64,000 nt of DNA, from positions 7,350,623 through 7,414,622 of the forward strand of contig JAJEKV010000057.1 in the NCBI GenBank assembly GCA_021234155.1, written 5' to 3'. Shown here piece after piece: positions 32,477-47,254 of this stretch (within the stretch, counting starts at the first letter, position 1; every line of letters begins with the position of its first letter). The DNA comes from Isoetes taiwanensis (lineage: Eukaryota; Streptophyta; Lycopodiopsida; Isoetales; Isoetaceae). Both the position numbers and the translations under genes were made by a program. Below the pieces are notes generated by a model, which saw nothing but the letters and a program-made list of their open reading frames with translations, was not told where the DNA came from and ran no database searches.

Positions 32477-34114
32477 TCAGAAGGTGAGCTTTGTGGGCCG
32501 CACCCCAACGAGCGTTGCTTGATCCCCTTTTATCGGCTTGTTTACAGATTTGTCCATTTGTCCACCTTCCATGCCAGCCATAGATGTAGACTCCAGTCCA
32601 CTTATTTCAGTTACCTCCATGCGTACCTTTTTTGGTTTCCGACTGTATTTTGGTGGCATTATCACTTGTATTTCATTCTCCTCCTCCTTTTTATTTTTCC
32701 TTTTTCTGTAATATGTAGCCTGTGCTTCTTGTCCTTCCGTTTCCAATGCATCCGTCAGGAATTTCATTGGCCTTATAGTCTTTTCAAGAATATCAGCAGC
32801 CTTTGATCCTCCACATTCCTTTTTAAGATCCAATGTATTATCCAGTGCATACAAATCTGTCATTTTCATCATAATTTCTCTGACTTTTAGGTAGGCAATG
32901 AATGCCACTGCACCTGCCCTCATGGGTTTGGTGTTCATGAGTGCATGGAATTGTAAAAATCTGTACCTGCATGTTTTGTCCGGCCATAACTTGTCAAGGC
33001 TATTAATGATGTACCAGACAACGTGATCGTACCATGTAATATGGTCCTTACACGCATTGCCCCCCTGTTTGAACCTGTCACAGCAGCATTTTAGATAGGG
33101 ACAAAATGTTCTCCACATTTTCCTAACATACAAGTCATCCCTGGTTTCATCCAGCGTAGCCATGTGCCCCTTCTGTCCGACATATACCCCAGAATTTTTA
33201 TCGCACTTTTTTCCAAAAAATTGTGTATTTTTGAAAGGTGGCCTGTCCATTACCATCATGTTGATCCTTTTGTTGAAGTTTAAGGCATCTTTATGCGCTT
33301 GTTCCACCTCCGCATCAGTTATATTGCAAAATGATCTGATGGTTTCCTCACTAATTGGTGCTAGCATACCAAGGTTTTGTGTTTCCCAGAATCCCTGTTT
33401 GCATTGAACCCCTTGCAGTTCTGCTAATCTGCTTGATATAATAGGGTAGTGATAGCAGTTGAAGATTGTAAGTCTCTTTATGTGATAGTTCTCCAGTTCC
33501 TCTTCCACCTCATTTGCCTCAACACCTTCATCATTCACTGGGTCATTTCCAAGTAGTTCAGACTGCTCCTCTTCAGGAAGCATTTCTAAGTCAAACAGGC
33601 AGTTCGATAACTCCACCGGTTTTACCACTTCCTTTTGAATCCCTTTATTCTTTATGGGTCTGTTCTTGGCTGGGTATGCCACGCGTACGTTGTTAGCTTT
33701 CTGTATAGCTGTCACCCCTTTTATGAACCTGAGCACATCTTTCATTTCCTTGGTATCAGCTTCAAAGTGTGCCAGAGGTAGCTGTTCATACACCTCATCT
33801 ATCATCTTCATACATGTAATCTGGTCATTTTCAGTCTTGTTCAGTTTGGAGACCAATTTGCACATGTTATTGAAGCCCAGAAATGTAATAAGAGAAGTAT
33901 CACTGTCATCCATGAATGTCTCCCTCTTAATAATGTATTTGTGCAGTTCCGGTCTCACCAGACATCCGAGCATTATTTGGACCGCCTTGTTAGGTGGTAT
34001 TATCCTGGTTGCACCATACCCCATCTTGATCAGATCCGGGTACCAATCCATTCCATGACTCCTTATGGTTAAATCCTCCACATATACTGGTCTGTCAGGT
34101 ACCATTTCATCCAT
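32477..34114 (-). CDS. ORF-a: large element-encoded protein of unknown function
   Basis: Intact 545-codon frame just upstream of the RT in the same orientation (291-bp gap). No recognised domain. Residues ~350-450 (DHITWYDHVVWYIINSLDK, then AVAFIAYLKVREI and SKAADILEKTIRPMKFL) are conserved in element 2 at 46520-46830, as is IKRLTIFNCYHYPIISSR (residues ~213-230). A Cys-rich patch (CPYLKCCCDRF, ~340) precedes. The C-terminus is Lys/Glu-rich (KRKNKKEEENE) and probably binds nucleic acid. Position before RT suggests a Gag-like or RNP role, but that is inference from place only. Confidence 0.65.
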   Translation of the reverse strand: MDEMVPDRPVYVEDLTIRSHGMDWYPDLIKMGYGATRIIPPNKAVQIMLGCLVRPELHKYIIKRETFMDDSDTSLITFLGFNNMCKLVSKLNKTENDQITCMKMIDEVYEQLPLAHFEADTKEMKDVLRFIKGVTAIQKANNVRVAYPAKNRPIKNKGIQKEVVKPVELSNCLFDLEMLPEEEQSELLGNDPVNDEGVEANEVEEELENYHIKRLTIFNCYHYPIISSRLAELQGVQCKQGFWETQNLGMLAPISEETIRSFCNITDAEVEQAHKDALNFNKRINMMVMDRPPFKNTQFFGKKCDKNSGVYVGQKGHMATLDETRDDLYVRKMWRTFCPYLKCCCDRFKQGGNACKDHITWYDHVVWYIINSLDKLWPDKTCRYRFLQFHALMNTKPMRAGAVAFIAYLKVREIMMKMTDLYALDNTLDLKKECGGSKAADILEKTIRPMKFLTDALETEGQEAQATYYRKRKNKKEEENEIQVIMPPKYSRKPKKVRMEVTEISGLESTSMAGMEGGQMDKSVNKPIKGDQATLVGVRPTKLTF

Positions 34115-34624
34115 CCCTTGTGCTCCTTCCTAAACATACTAATCACTGTCAGTTTTCAGAATAAAATGTTTCATACTTTTATATTAACCTCTTCCCGAGA
34201 CCGTAATGTTTACCCAGTCAGGATTTTGTTTCAGTCATGTTAAAATCCAGCTATTTAATTATCCATCCAATGCATTTATCCCAAAATTACATAATCTACA
34301 GTCTGCACCTTACTTAATGATAAATTCTAGCCTGTGTTATTACCTTACCATTTCTCAGATATATGCCTGTTCCAGCTTCCCCAAGCAGCATATTCATTCA
34401 AAACCATATACTAGTTAGCCCATATTTCAACCACATTTATTTCCCCATCCTCATGGCCATAACTGCCTGATCAGCAAATTTTACTTACTGCCAACATGGA
34501 CGTTTATAACAGAATTTGAAAAGACCCAAAAAATCTTAAGGCTCTTATACATTATATCCTAATTGGGTCTCTAAGGCTAACCATGGTTAAACCATAGTTC
34601 TGAAATCATAGAATATATATCCTA

Positions 34625-34719
34625 TCCTGTCCTGTTCCCCTGGACCAAGCCAAGACATCCTAACAGATTTCAATCCGCCAGGACTTATCAGCCACTAGCC
34701 ATTGACTAGTGAAGCCTTA
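34625..34719. repeat. 95-bp terminal direct repeat, inner copy
   Basis: Identical to 30771-30865. It marks the 3' edge of the 5' long repeat of element 1 (minus orientation). A palindromic leader, CCATGGTTAAACCATA (34581-34596), follows immediately inside the element. Confidence 0.95.
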
Positions 34720-36099
34720 GAGACCCTCTATTCCTAAGCCATATTGGCCCTTTCTTTCCTATCCATTTCTTAATTTCATTAGTGCTAGTACTATTTTTTC
34801 CTTTTATTTTTTCCATTTATTTCCTATCCATTTCCTTCAAGTTGCCCTCTCCATGCATTATGCCCATCCCACGAGATTACCTACCCTATTACATTATTTT
34901 TCCTTGTTTTGCTTATTTATTATCCAAAAGTACCTTATGGTATTTTTGAAAACTCCACTCCTAAGAACCAAGCCCCAATCTACGATTATTCCTTACAGTT
35001 CATATCACCTCCTTTGTTTTCTTGACTATTCCCATTTCTGTTATTTATTTCCATCTTCCTAATTATTAAGTTCCAGTACCATGTGTTCACCTCATATAAA
35101 CTTTCTTTATCCTATCCGTTTTCCTTTATTTACTCTATCCTTCTTTAGATCCTAAAGTCCTATTTATATCACCTCAATTTATTTTAAATCCCCAATATAA
35201 TTAATGTATTTCCCTGTTATAAAACCCTCCTTGAATTATATCTACATTCTGTTTCCTTTCCACCAGTCCAATCATGCTTTATTTTACCATTTTATATCAT
35301 CTATTCATAGGCGTCAGTACAAATACCCATACCAGTAAAACCTTTTTTATCTCAATTTCCTCTTCAAGTCCTTTTAAGCTCAATTTAGCCCATGATTTTA
35401 ATTTTCCAAAATATTCAAAGCTTTACTTCAATAACCCTGATTTAAGTCAGCAATATTTCAGCAACATATTATTTGGGTTATCCCTTATATGCCCACCTGA
35501 TCTAATCAGCTTGTAATGAACTAATTTCCTGCTATATCCCAAATCCGCATATTATATTTTACTTTAAAACCATTATAAAGCAAAGCAAAGATTTCCATTC
35601 ATGTGTAGAACTGTACTTACAGTATTCCTGCCATCATTTCATGTTTTTTAAACAGCCAATGTCTTTTTCTTGTGCCTTTCATATACCCCTTTAAACTTAA
35701 GCTTGACAGAATACAAAAAAGCTTACCAAAATACTATTAAAGTAAATCGAAACTTGGAAACAGAAAGATTCAAGGTCTTGTAACCATATTGTTCAGAATC
35801 AAAAGATCTGCCAGCAGCTTTCCTTCTTGTATCACATCCACATCAATCCAACAAACATGAGTTTATGGAGATATAGAACAGGTTACCTGCAGCCAAACAA
35901 AACCCAGGTTAGCATGAACATGGTAACTGAGTTAGGGCCGTCAGGTAAGCTATTGTTCTATATGGCTCTTCGCCCTTCACCATAAATAATGTTCATATCC
36001 AATACCTACTAACTTCTCAAGAGAAACCATCAAACCTTATTTACTTAACACATATCTATACATGTATATCCTGTAGAATTACTCATGGGTTAATAAAAC

Positions 36100-36447
36100 C
36101 TGATTGAGCGTAATTTCCACGCTCTCTTGGACCTCCTCATCGATCATTTCGTTTTCCTCCTCCCTTTCGGGTTCAGTGCCTGCTGCTATGCTTGTAATGC
36201 CGTTATTACCATCCAGAGCCCCTTGCTTGTTGCTGATATATTTCTGGATTCCTCCACCTACTGGATTAGCCTGTGCTACTAAGTTATACTTGCTGGCAAT
36301 TTCCTCCAAAAATCCTTTAGAGGGCTGTGCTACTGACTCCCCATTTGCCTTACATAATGCCGTCAGATTCAGGCCTGCGCTCTTGATCAGCATAAGCAAT
36401 TGTGCTCTAGTTAAGGCCTTGTTGCCACTGCCTTCCATTCTCGTCAT
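36100..36447 (-). CDS. Short 5' exon in the long repeat of element 1
   Basis: Reads MEGSGNKALTRAQLLMLIKS early and an acidic tail (EREEENEMIDEEVQ) before LNQ, then a GT donor at 36099-36098. The frame could continue to 36079, but element 2 carries a matching acidic exon with the same ...NQ|GT junction in both of its long repeats (ending 44374 and 53220). This points to a spliced leader exon of the element's transcript. Domain unknown; short helical N-terminus. Confidence 0.5.
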
Positions 36448-37206
36448 TCCAGGCGCTTGTGCGCCTTTCCAAGAGCCGGATGCAACTGCTGTGACGACTG
36501 ATGCTTCTTATCCGAAACATACAGTCCCTTTTCTTTTTTTTAATTTTGTTGGTCCCATTTTCCCTACCATTCCTGCGCTTTGCTAAATGTAGCTGAAAGG
36601 AAAACTGAGTCTAACCTGTTGTCCACCGGTTGTGTTGCATTTCGAGATCCTGTCCAGCTTTGTGCGACCGGCCGGTCTGCCATCATGAATGGTTGTGTTG
36701 CGCTTTGCCTCAGTCGTGGCCTCCATGCATGCGCATCCGCACCTCTGCAAATGATACCCAGCCGGACCATGGTCGGAACCCTAATGTGTTCGACCATTTT
36801 TTTCATTACTTACTTGTCCAGTATGGTCTTCATTCCGTCTCTATATAGTAAGGTTTCCAGATGGAAACCTCACTTGTATGTTATTTGCTACATCTAATAA
36901 GTTTAACCTTATTTCCCCTATACTTTTCGGGGTTAGATCCTATCCCAAATTAGTACTGTTACTCACCAGTTATTAAATTTTTCACCTTTTGTAGTTTTGA
37001 GCTCCTTTACTTGTCTTGTGTCCCAACATTTATTCGAGCCTTTCTCTGCCACAAAGCCAGCCTTTTCCACCAGCCGATTCTCTAGGGCCTGCTTCAATGC
37101 TTCTTCCTAGTTTATCATTTGTTAATGTTATACCCCAATTACCTTCCCATGTAATCGGGTTTCTTTATGGAAACCACACCTACATGTTATTTGTTATCAG
37201 CATTAA

Positions 37207-37965
37207 GTTTTTTTTTTTTTTTTTTTGAAGGACGTCAAGCTTTATTCACCAACTAGAAACCAGAGCAACATAAATGCAAAGGCGGGATTATAACCCGATT
37301 GGACAAACCGATCCAACCGAAGGCACAACCACGCCTATGCAAAAAGAATGAATGCGAAGGTAAGTATGCGGATCGATTACTTTCTTCTCTTGATCAAGAG
37401 AAGAACAATTGTAAGCCATAACAATTTTATCTTGCCTAAGCGAAGAACAACCTCATCTGCGGTATCTATGCCCTTAAAGATAAACAACCTCCTTCTCTTC
37501 GGATTGACCATAAAAAGCCGACCCACATGCGAGATGAAAAGCTCGTTTCCGTTGTTTGGGCCAAGCATCGGGATAGATAGCAAGCAAAATTTTTGGCTAG
37601 ATCGAGGCGATGCCAAAAAGGGTCAACAACCAAGACCATGGGCGAAGCCCCTCACACAAGAAAAACAATGCTCAATACTCTCAACCCTTTACGGCATAAA
37701 GGGCGAGGAAATCCGATTATCCATTTTATGGACTAACCTGTTGACTCGAGGCATCTATGGATCACTTGCCACCACAAAACTACTACTTTCGGGTGAAGCA
37801 GCTTATCCCATTAAGTTAAACAAAACTGTCCCCTTTTACCTTTGGGAATTAAATCATACCATAGATCAGCAATATCACTTACCCCCTACCGTATTCTTCT
37901 TGGCTTTGTGCTTTTTGCTCAATGTCATTTCCCCCACCGTTAGGGATATTTGTCTCATCACACGT
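37207..37965 (-). mobile_element. 5'-truncated LINE (L1-like) inside element 1
   Basis: On the minus strand the insert ends in a ~19-nt poly(A) (T-run at 37207-37225), with AATAAA 18 nt upstream. A decayed frame encodes RVESIEHCFSC, the ESxxHxFxxC signature of the plant LINE zf-RVT domain (near 37690-37655). Upstream end and target duplication not resolved. Several stops interrupt it. Confidence 0.65.
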
Positions 37966-38201
37966 TAGTATTTGTCACCTACCAGTTATTATAATTTTCA
38001 CTACTTGTAATTTTCCTTTCCATATTCCTGCTTGCTCCTTGTGTTCCTGCTGCTTCACCCTTAGGAAAATCCATGTCGTGGGGCCAAGATTTCCTTTTTT
38101 GTCTTCCTTTTTCCCTTGCAACACATCCTAAGCCATCACTGTTTGTATTGCTGTTCCTTCCCATAATAAGTTATTAGGGCATGGGGCATGCTCTTTATAT
38201 A

Positions 38202-39880
<1,679 letters not shown>

Positions 39881-39881
39881 A

Positions 39882-42514
39882 CAAGTCTTTGTACTATGAG
39901 GGATTGTACAAAGTCAATTGATAACTTGTGATCGAATTTTTTTGAATAAAAGTTTTAAGTCAACGGCAACCCTACTGGGAAAGGTCAAAATTGAAAAGTG
40001 AAGCAAAATATGAAAATAAAGTAGAAGACTCAAGCTAATTTAAAGAAGTCAAAAGTCAAAAGGTATTATTTGATGCGTTGTGTTGGGCTGAGCAAATACA
40101 TAAGTACTTTCACAAAAATGTCTAACACTGCACAATGCAAAAGTTTGGGAATCTATAAATGATATTCTAACAATAAAAAAACTTGAAAACCCTACTTCCA
40201 TATTTACTTTTCAAGTGTTCAAGACTTTAATCATAAGGGCCTCTTGTACTTACTGATCCATTCACCACGTGTTCAAGACTTTAATCGTAAGGGCATCTTG
40301 CAACATTCATTCAAATCATTTCTCTAAGTTTATTGATCCATTCTCCACAATATTTAGGTAGAGTAATATGATTATTATTTATAGTAAGTAGATGCCAATA
40401 CAATATAATTTGAGCCATAATGTGGTCATGAGATAGTGAATTGTTGCCAAATGTAAGGGCATGTGATATAGCAAACCTTAAGAACCAATTTTGTGATTGC
40501 AACAGCCAAATGTGTAAGGGCATGTGATATCACAAACCTCAAGAAGCAATTTTGTGATTGCAACAAAACAAAACTATGCTCTCCTTACCATAACTTGCTA
40601 TGTGAAGGCAATATAGATTAGACCATGGGTGCACCATAAGAAACTCAAATAGGAGAAAGTTAAAGAGGGCACTTGTATTAGTCAACATAATAAACATATA
40701 AGTAGGAGATAGTAGATTATAGGTAGAATGCCTTTTTGTTGTTTAATGTGGTTACCAAGCTGCCGCTTTGGGTTTAAATAGTTGCGTGCTCCTTGTGCTA
40801 AAAGGTTTGGATCATTTAATGCATCTAAGCAAGACCCCCTGCAAGCCCCCCTGCAAGTCCTCCAAGATTTTATGAACATTCCCTTAATTCCCCTAGGTTC
40901 CCAAAGATTCTCTTGATATTCGTCTAGATTCCCAAAGATTATCCCAAGACTCCTCTAGATTCCCCAAAATTCTATGTAGTTCTATTGAATTCTCCAAGAT
41001 TTGATGAAGATTCTCCTAGATTCCTTTAGATTATAGGAAAATTCTCCATGATTCTCCAAGATTCCATCATGATTTCACTAGATTCTCAAAGCTTTTAGAA
41101 AGATTCCTTTAGATTCCCAAAGATTCTCTTAAGATTCCTCTATTCTCTAAGATCCTATGAAGATTCCCTTAGACTTGACATGATTCCATCAAGATTCCTC
41201 TAGATTCTTAAAGATTCTATAAAGATTCCCTTAGATTCCCTTAAATTCTCAAAGATTCTCTCGTGATTCCTATAGATTCCCTAAGATTCCCTAAGATTCT
41301 CTTGAGATTCCCATAGATTCCCTAAGATTCTCTTGAGATTCCTTTAGATTCTCTAAGATTCTATGAAGATTCACCTAGATTCTCCAAGATTGCATCGAGA
41401 TTCCTCTAGATTCTCCAAGTATTTATGAAGATTCCTTTTAGATTTCTCGAGATTCCTATGATTCCATCATGATTTCACTAGATTCTCAAAGCTTTTAGAA
41501 AGATTCCTTTAGATTCCCAAAGATTCTCTTAAGATTCCTCTATTCTCTAAGTTCCTATGAAGATTCCTTAGACTTGACATGATTCCATCAAGATTCCTCT
41601 AGATTCTTAAAGATTCTATAAAGATTCCCTTAGATTCCCTTAAATTCTCAAAGATTCTCTCGTGATTCCTATAGATTCCCGTTGATTTGCAAAAGATTCT
41701 CTTGAGATTCCTTGATTTCCAAGATTCTCTTGAGATTCCCATAGATTTCCAAAGATTCTCTTGAGATTCCCATAGATTCCCTAAGATTCTCTTGAGATTC
41801 CTTTAGATTCTCTAAGATTCTATGAAGATTCACCTAGATTCTCCAAGATTGCATCAGGATTCCTCTAGATTCTCCAAGTATTTATGAAGATTCATTTAGA
41901 TTCTCTGAGATTCCTATGGATTCCCTTAGAGTTCGATCACATTGGCTCCAACTACAACGGGGCTGTGCCAAACCACCACTCATTGAAAAGCTCTCGAGGG
42001 AGAGGAGTCCAATGGCGTGGGTCCCACCTTCATCCAGACCCCTCACCGCAAGCTATGTACCTTTGAATGCGATTAAAATGAAGGAAGCTTCATAGAAAGT
42101 CCACTCATAAATGCTTTGCCACCTCATTACCTTTTTTATTAATGAAGGTGACACCTCACCTCCTTTAAAAAAAAAATCAATTTAATATTAAAAAGTCAAT
42201 GGCTAAGATTTATGCTCACCTTTTGATCTAACGGTTAAGATCTGCTACACCAAAGTCACTTTAAAGGACCTTCCTTGCACCTTCCTCATAAAAAACCAAG
42301 GGCTAGGATTTATCCTCCCCTTTTGATCCAACGGTCCGGGGATGTGGTGCATGCCCCCATGCATGACCCATGCATGCCTCCATGCATGCCCATAAGGAAT
42401 GGATGGCTCTGATGCTGCCACCTCACTGGACCCACTTTAAACGGACGACATCCGGGCATGTAAGAATCAAACACATTATATAGAAAAGTTTATGATATAC
42501 CTTTATATATATAA

Positions 42515-42564
<50 letters not shown>
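39882..42564 (+). mobile_element. (AT)n-bounded GATTC-minisatellite repeat, copy B
   Basis: Starts CAAGTCTTTGTACTATGAGGG after the AT tract that ends copy A. About 980 bp of unrelated-looking AT-rich DNA precedes its GATTC array (about 40860-41935). The same tail as copy A follows, ending TATATATATAACTGATATAT in the AT tract that borders element 2. Confidence 0.65.
41063..41690. repeat. Higher-order repeat within the GATTC array
   Basis: A ~215-bp block starting GATTCCATCATGATTTCACT (about 41063) recurs at about 41459, a period near 396 bp, with only a few differences. This shows recent unequal exchange or slippage inside the array. Confidence 0.8.
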
Positions 42565-42568
<4 letters not shown>

Positions 42569-45337
42569 ATCTTACTCTGGTCATTAGCCTTAGTTCCCTT
42601 TAAGTCTTTAGTACCATCCTCTAATCCATATGTAGTGTTCTTAGTTGTCCATAGACATGTCTCCTGATCCTATAAATGCAACTAATATGGTGATGGTACC
42701 TTGTCTTGGATAAGGGGATCAATTTATCTATATGACTTGGAGCATTGCAACACTATGTTGGAATGAACTTATTCTCTTAAAATTAACCTATGCATAAAAT
42801 AAAAATGTTGTTGCTCCTTGGGCTTGATGGTGTTTCTGTATGGTATGCATATCCCACAATAATGGTTGATAGTATGATGGTTGACTTTGGAAATGATAAT
42901 TTGTTGCCACTTGATTGTCTAGTGCAATGTAAATGAATTCGGACATTTTTTCTTAAGTTATAATATAGTTAGACTTTCTGGATTTTACTTAAGACTAATG
43001 AACATTTGCAGCATTTATGATGGTGGCTGGTTAATATCCTTTTAGGTTGCAGCAATGGAAGTAGGGGCAAAGGTTAATTTGATACTATAGGAATATTAAT
43101 TGGGACTGAATATTGGGGACGAGTTGTTGATGATGATGTTCCAATATATATGTGGGTTTCAATAAAGGGACTATGATCAAAGATAATTTTGAAACCAGAG
43201 GTATGCTTCTAGGAACTCATTAATGGCCTTGATGATAGTCTGGGCCCTTAACCTGAATAGGTTAATTTTACTTCTAAAGATTATTAAGGTAATGAAAGAC
43301 CACCTAGTGGACTATAGCAAGAACGTGAAGTAAAGATATGGATATATGGAGGTTATTTTGACAACTAGAAAAAATGTATATCATAAAATTGGCATGCTAA
43401 CATCTTGTTGGAATGTAGTAAGTTTACTAGGGGCAATGGTCATGTGGTGATTATGGCAAAATTATGGGGACATAATTTAAAGCCTAAGTATACAATGGAT
43501 GTTAAAGGTGTATGTAGGGTGTGTATGTGAATTTGAATAAAAAAATTGGGTTAAAAAGGATTGTTTTAAAGGTCATATGTTGGTAATCTTATTGTTAGTT
43601 GTGAAGTTATATTATACAATAATATGTACCCTTATCTATTGATCTAACCCTAATCGATGGATCTAACCCTAATGCTCGTTGGCAACAAAAGCGTGACTTG
43701 GGCAAAGGACTAAATGATCTCAGAACTAACTGGAGATGACTCTTCTGGAAACTGCTGTTGACGGCTGCATGTATGCAATCATATTTTGTTGCATTCTGAG
43801 CTCGAAAGCTACAGGTACTGATAATGCATTTTTTATTTCATTTCTCTTGAGTAATTCTGGATTATTTCTAGTATATTTCTTGTGGATATCTGGTAAGTTT
43901 CACTTTATCTGGACGTTCTTGTAATTTCTGCTTTAGCGTATGGGATTAAGGGCTTAAAATCTCCTTAATTGGTTTTAGCAAATAGACAAGATAAATAGAC
44001 TTAGTTTCCCAATTCGGAAAGCTTGAGCATGAGTAAAGAGTGGGCACCGAGAGGTATTTGTTAATAAGGGGCAAACTAGGCCCAAACTTATTGAATTTCG
44101 AGGAGACATGGGATAGAGCACAAAGAATCCCAGTAAACCCAGTTAATGATGCTAATTGATCTCGGGCACAAAGATGGATTAGATCCAAATAGGGCCAAAG
44201 GTGACATGGGTATCTTGAAGTTTGTTCCAAGCCCTGAATCCTTGTGGGAATGTCTCCAAAATAGCGTAAACTTCCGGCAAAGAATGTGGTCATTTGGTGG
44301 CTGATTCTAATGTGGAGATTGTAGCTGACTCTGACAATGAAGAGGACTCTAGCAATGAAATTCAACCAAATCAGGTTTGCTCGTAGTATTTATACTTAGA
44401 TGGTCTGAATTATCATAAGAGATTATTACTGCAGCTTATATCTGGGTTACAATGGTACAGCAATTTTGATCTGTTCATAAATTATTTAATTGCAAGAGGT
44501 ATGATAGCTTTGGGTTGGCTTTAAAATTACATTATTAATTTTCAGTATATAAATTCTGTGGGTAAAGGGCAGAAATGCCAAGAGAGTTCATAGCTTACCT
44601 GCTAGCATTAGTATTTCTTACCCTCTTTAGGCTAATAAGTGCTATTTGCTGCAGGTAACCGAACTCTCTTCTCCTGCACTCTTTTTTGCATGGATGTTTG
44701 AGGAATGCTGCTGGTTATGAACTATTCATTAATTTTGTTGTTACAATCCGTATGGGTAAGTATTTACTCTTACTTTGCTATTACTATTGAAGACATATGG
44801 ACAAAATATTTGGCAATACATTTGGTACTTCCTTTTAATCCTATTTCTCTTGTAACTTTTTTCATATTATGGATCTGAAGTACAACTGTTATAGTATCTT
44901 TGTTTTATTATCTTTAAAATACATCTGTTATATTTCATGGTAGATCTATATGTTTGTGGTAATTTTTTAAGAATTTGGCAATAATTTGCTCATATTGGCT
45001 GCTCTATCCATTTATTGGTTGTATTTTGAATCCTTCAAATAATATTATTGTCCGGGTTATTTTTTTTTATTGAGTCAATGGCTTTAATAGCTTGTCGATC
45101 GTCTCCCCAGCTAATTGTTTGAGCATAATTTTTGGCAATATTACATGTGTGGGATTAATCTAATATTATTGGTGACTAGGACATGGTTATTATGGTGAAT
45201 TCTTTATGTTTTTAGTCCCATGACCTCTATGGTTTCCCTTTTTAGGGTTCAATAAATTGTGTTTCCTATCTAGTTAATATAGGACTCCTTGGATGTCCGG
45301 TTAATGCATGAGGTCTTGGCTAGGCCAATTTATATAT
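42565..45337 (+). repeat. Element 2 long terminal direct repeat, left
   Basis: About 2.77 kb, starting CACAATCTTACTCTGGTCAT and ending GGCTAGGCCAATTTATATAT. Largely identical to the right copy, with scattered small indels. Carries an acidic exon-like frame ending CCAAATCAG|GTTTGC at 44374, frameshifted in this copy. Otherwise non-coding. Confidence 0.9.
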
Positions 45338-45480
45338 CTCCCCATTTTGAATCACCGGTTTTACCGGGTGTGAGCCATAGAGGTCATTGGGACTATTGTT
45401 TTAAGTTGTGTGTTCTCTTATACTTTCACTTATACCTTCACGATATTTTCTTTTTATACTAATTTTTATGCTTTTATATA

Positions 45481-46999
45481 GGAAGTCGTTGCTCAAAATA
45501 AGGATGCTAGTCTCTTCAACCATGTTGTTAGCATTCAAAGAACCGGTGTACGTAATTCCAACACGGTAGACCTATTTGGCTTCGGAATTGTCGACTGGGA
45601 TATTCTCGCAGTTGTGTATTTTGGCACCCAACAAGGTCGCCCAAAGCCGCCATGGTATGCATCAAATTACAGTGAGGTACATAACTTAATTATCTCGCAA
45701 AGAATGCACACTAGGTGATGGAGATATGTCGCTGGTCTTGTTCCTTGGATTCAACAACATGCTTGGATTAGTTTCAAGTTTTAAAGATGCCGATTATGGT
45801 AGATGTCATGACCGATTGTGGATACCTACAAGAAGCTTCCAAGTGCTCACATGGATGCGGATGGCAAAGACTTGCAAGATTTACTTGCTTTCATTAAAGG
45901 CTTAACCGCCCGAAAAAAGTAATTCACTCAAGTATACTTATACTCCAAACAACAAAGTGGATAATAGCATGGAAAAACCGATGAGCCCTTTGTTTCCTTG
46001 GACAATTGCCCGCTTGATATTGATGATGTGGATTGTAATGGATCAATTTATCGGGCCTAGCATAGATAAATGTTCCTTCTTTCAGAGGATAAAATTAAGG
46101 AGGAAATCAAAACCTACAATCTTAAGGAGTTGAACTTGTTCAATTGTGGCGCTTTTCCTATTATGTCTAGTAGGAATATTGAGATCCATGGGGATCAATT
46201 CCAACAGATGTTGTGGGCTAGCAAAACTTGGGTATTACAGCCCAATTAGTAAAGAGTCATTTATCATGTCTGGCACGCTTTAAGTCCCCGATGAAGTTAA
46301 TAAGGTCGAGAGGGATTCCATCTCGCTTACAAAACATATCAGAAAATAAATGTTAAGTTACCTTTCAAGATTTCACTTCTTGAGAAGAAATGCCAAATTG
46401 GAAATGAACTGCACATTGGGCGAGGGCCATATGGCCAAAACCAATGAGCCAAGGATTGATTTTTACCCAAGCGTATTTGGAGAACGATTGCCCATTTTAC
46501 GATGCAACGCGGATCGGTGACGATGAAAAGTGTCCCCGATAATATCATATGGTTTGACCATATGGTCTGGTTTATGTTTAATAATTTGGACGTGATATGG
46601 CCCGAACAGAGAATTCGTGATGAGATTTGCATTTATGGCCGATGGTTAGCCTCCGATCCGATTAGGAAAGTTGTCATCTCATATATTGGGTATCTTAAGA
46701 TACGGATCTCATGTTCTAATGACTCACGATTGGCTGAAAATGAAAATGCCAATTTCAAACAGGAGTTTGGTAATTCTAAGGCGGTTGACATCATTGAAAA
46801 GACTATCAAATCCAGAAATTTTGATGGACCATCTTCATGATAATAGTAGCTTCGGTATGCCCCCCCAAAAAAGAGAAACCAAAATAATAATATCGCCAAG
46901 CATCGGCATACTTAGGCCACCAAAATTGGTGAAAATGGTTACTAATGTGGTGGATCTGTGGAATATCAACATACCGATGCATCCGCCGGAGCACGAGTA
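45481..46999 (+). pseudogene. ORF-a homologue of element 2, frameshifted
   Basis: 45481-45676 is an open block (KDASLFNHVVSIQRTG, then VDLFGFGIVDWDILAVVYFG) with splice-like AG and GT edges; it may be an exon or Gag-like piece. 45850-46260 matches ORF-a in pieces (DLLAFIKGLTARKK; LNLFNCGAFPIMSSR). 46502-46840 is open and matches it well (DNIIWFDHMVWFMFNNLD, VVISYIGYLKIR, SKAVDIIEKTIK). A last piece, MPPQKRETKI, ends at 46999. Several frame changes and stops; not functional. Confidence 0.7.
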
Positions 47000-47254
47000 A
47001 TAATATCTCTTTTGAGAACTCAGTATATCAAGCATAACCTATCCGATATGCTAAATATATATATATTTTGATGAAGCATGCTCGCGATGTTAACTCGACC
47101 TCATGGTCAAAATATATGGGTTTTACCCCTTATTCTCGCCAATATGTATGGGTTTATCCCAAATTTTGCCAGTATCATCAAGAGTATTAAATAAAAAGTA
47201 CAAAAGTTTTTTGAATACCTTTTCTGAATATTTATTATTGTATTAAAACGAAAA

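Noticed and set aside
37348-37968. 206-codon plus-strand frame
   Set aside because: Runs antisense through a LINE fragment; the LINE zf-RVT signature and poly(A) are on the minus strand.
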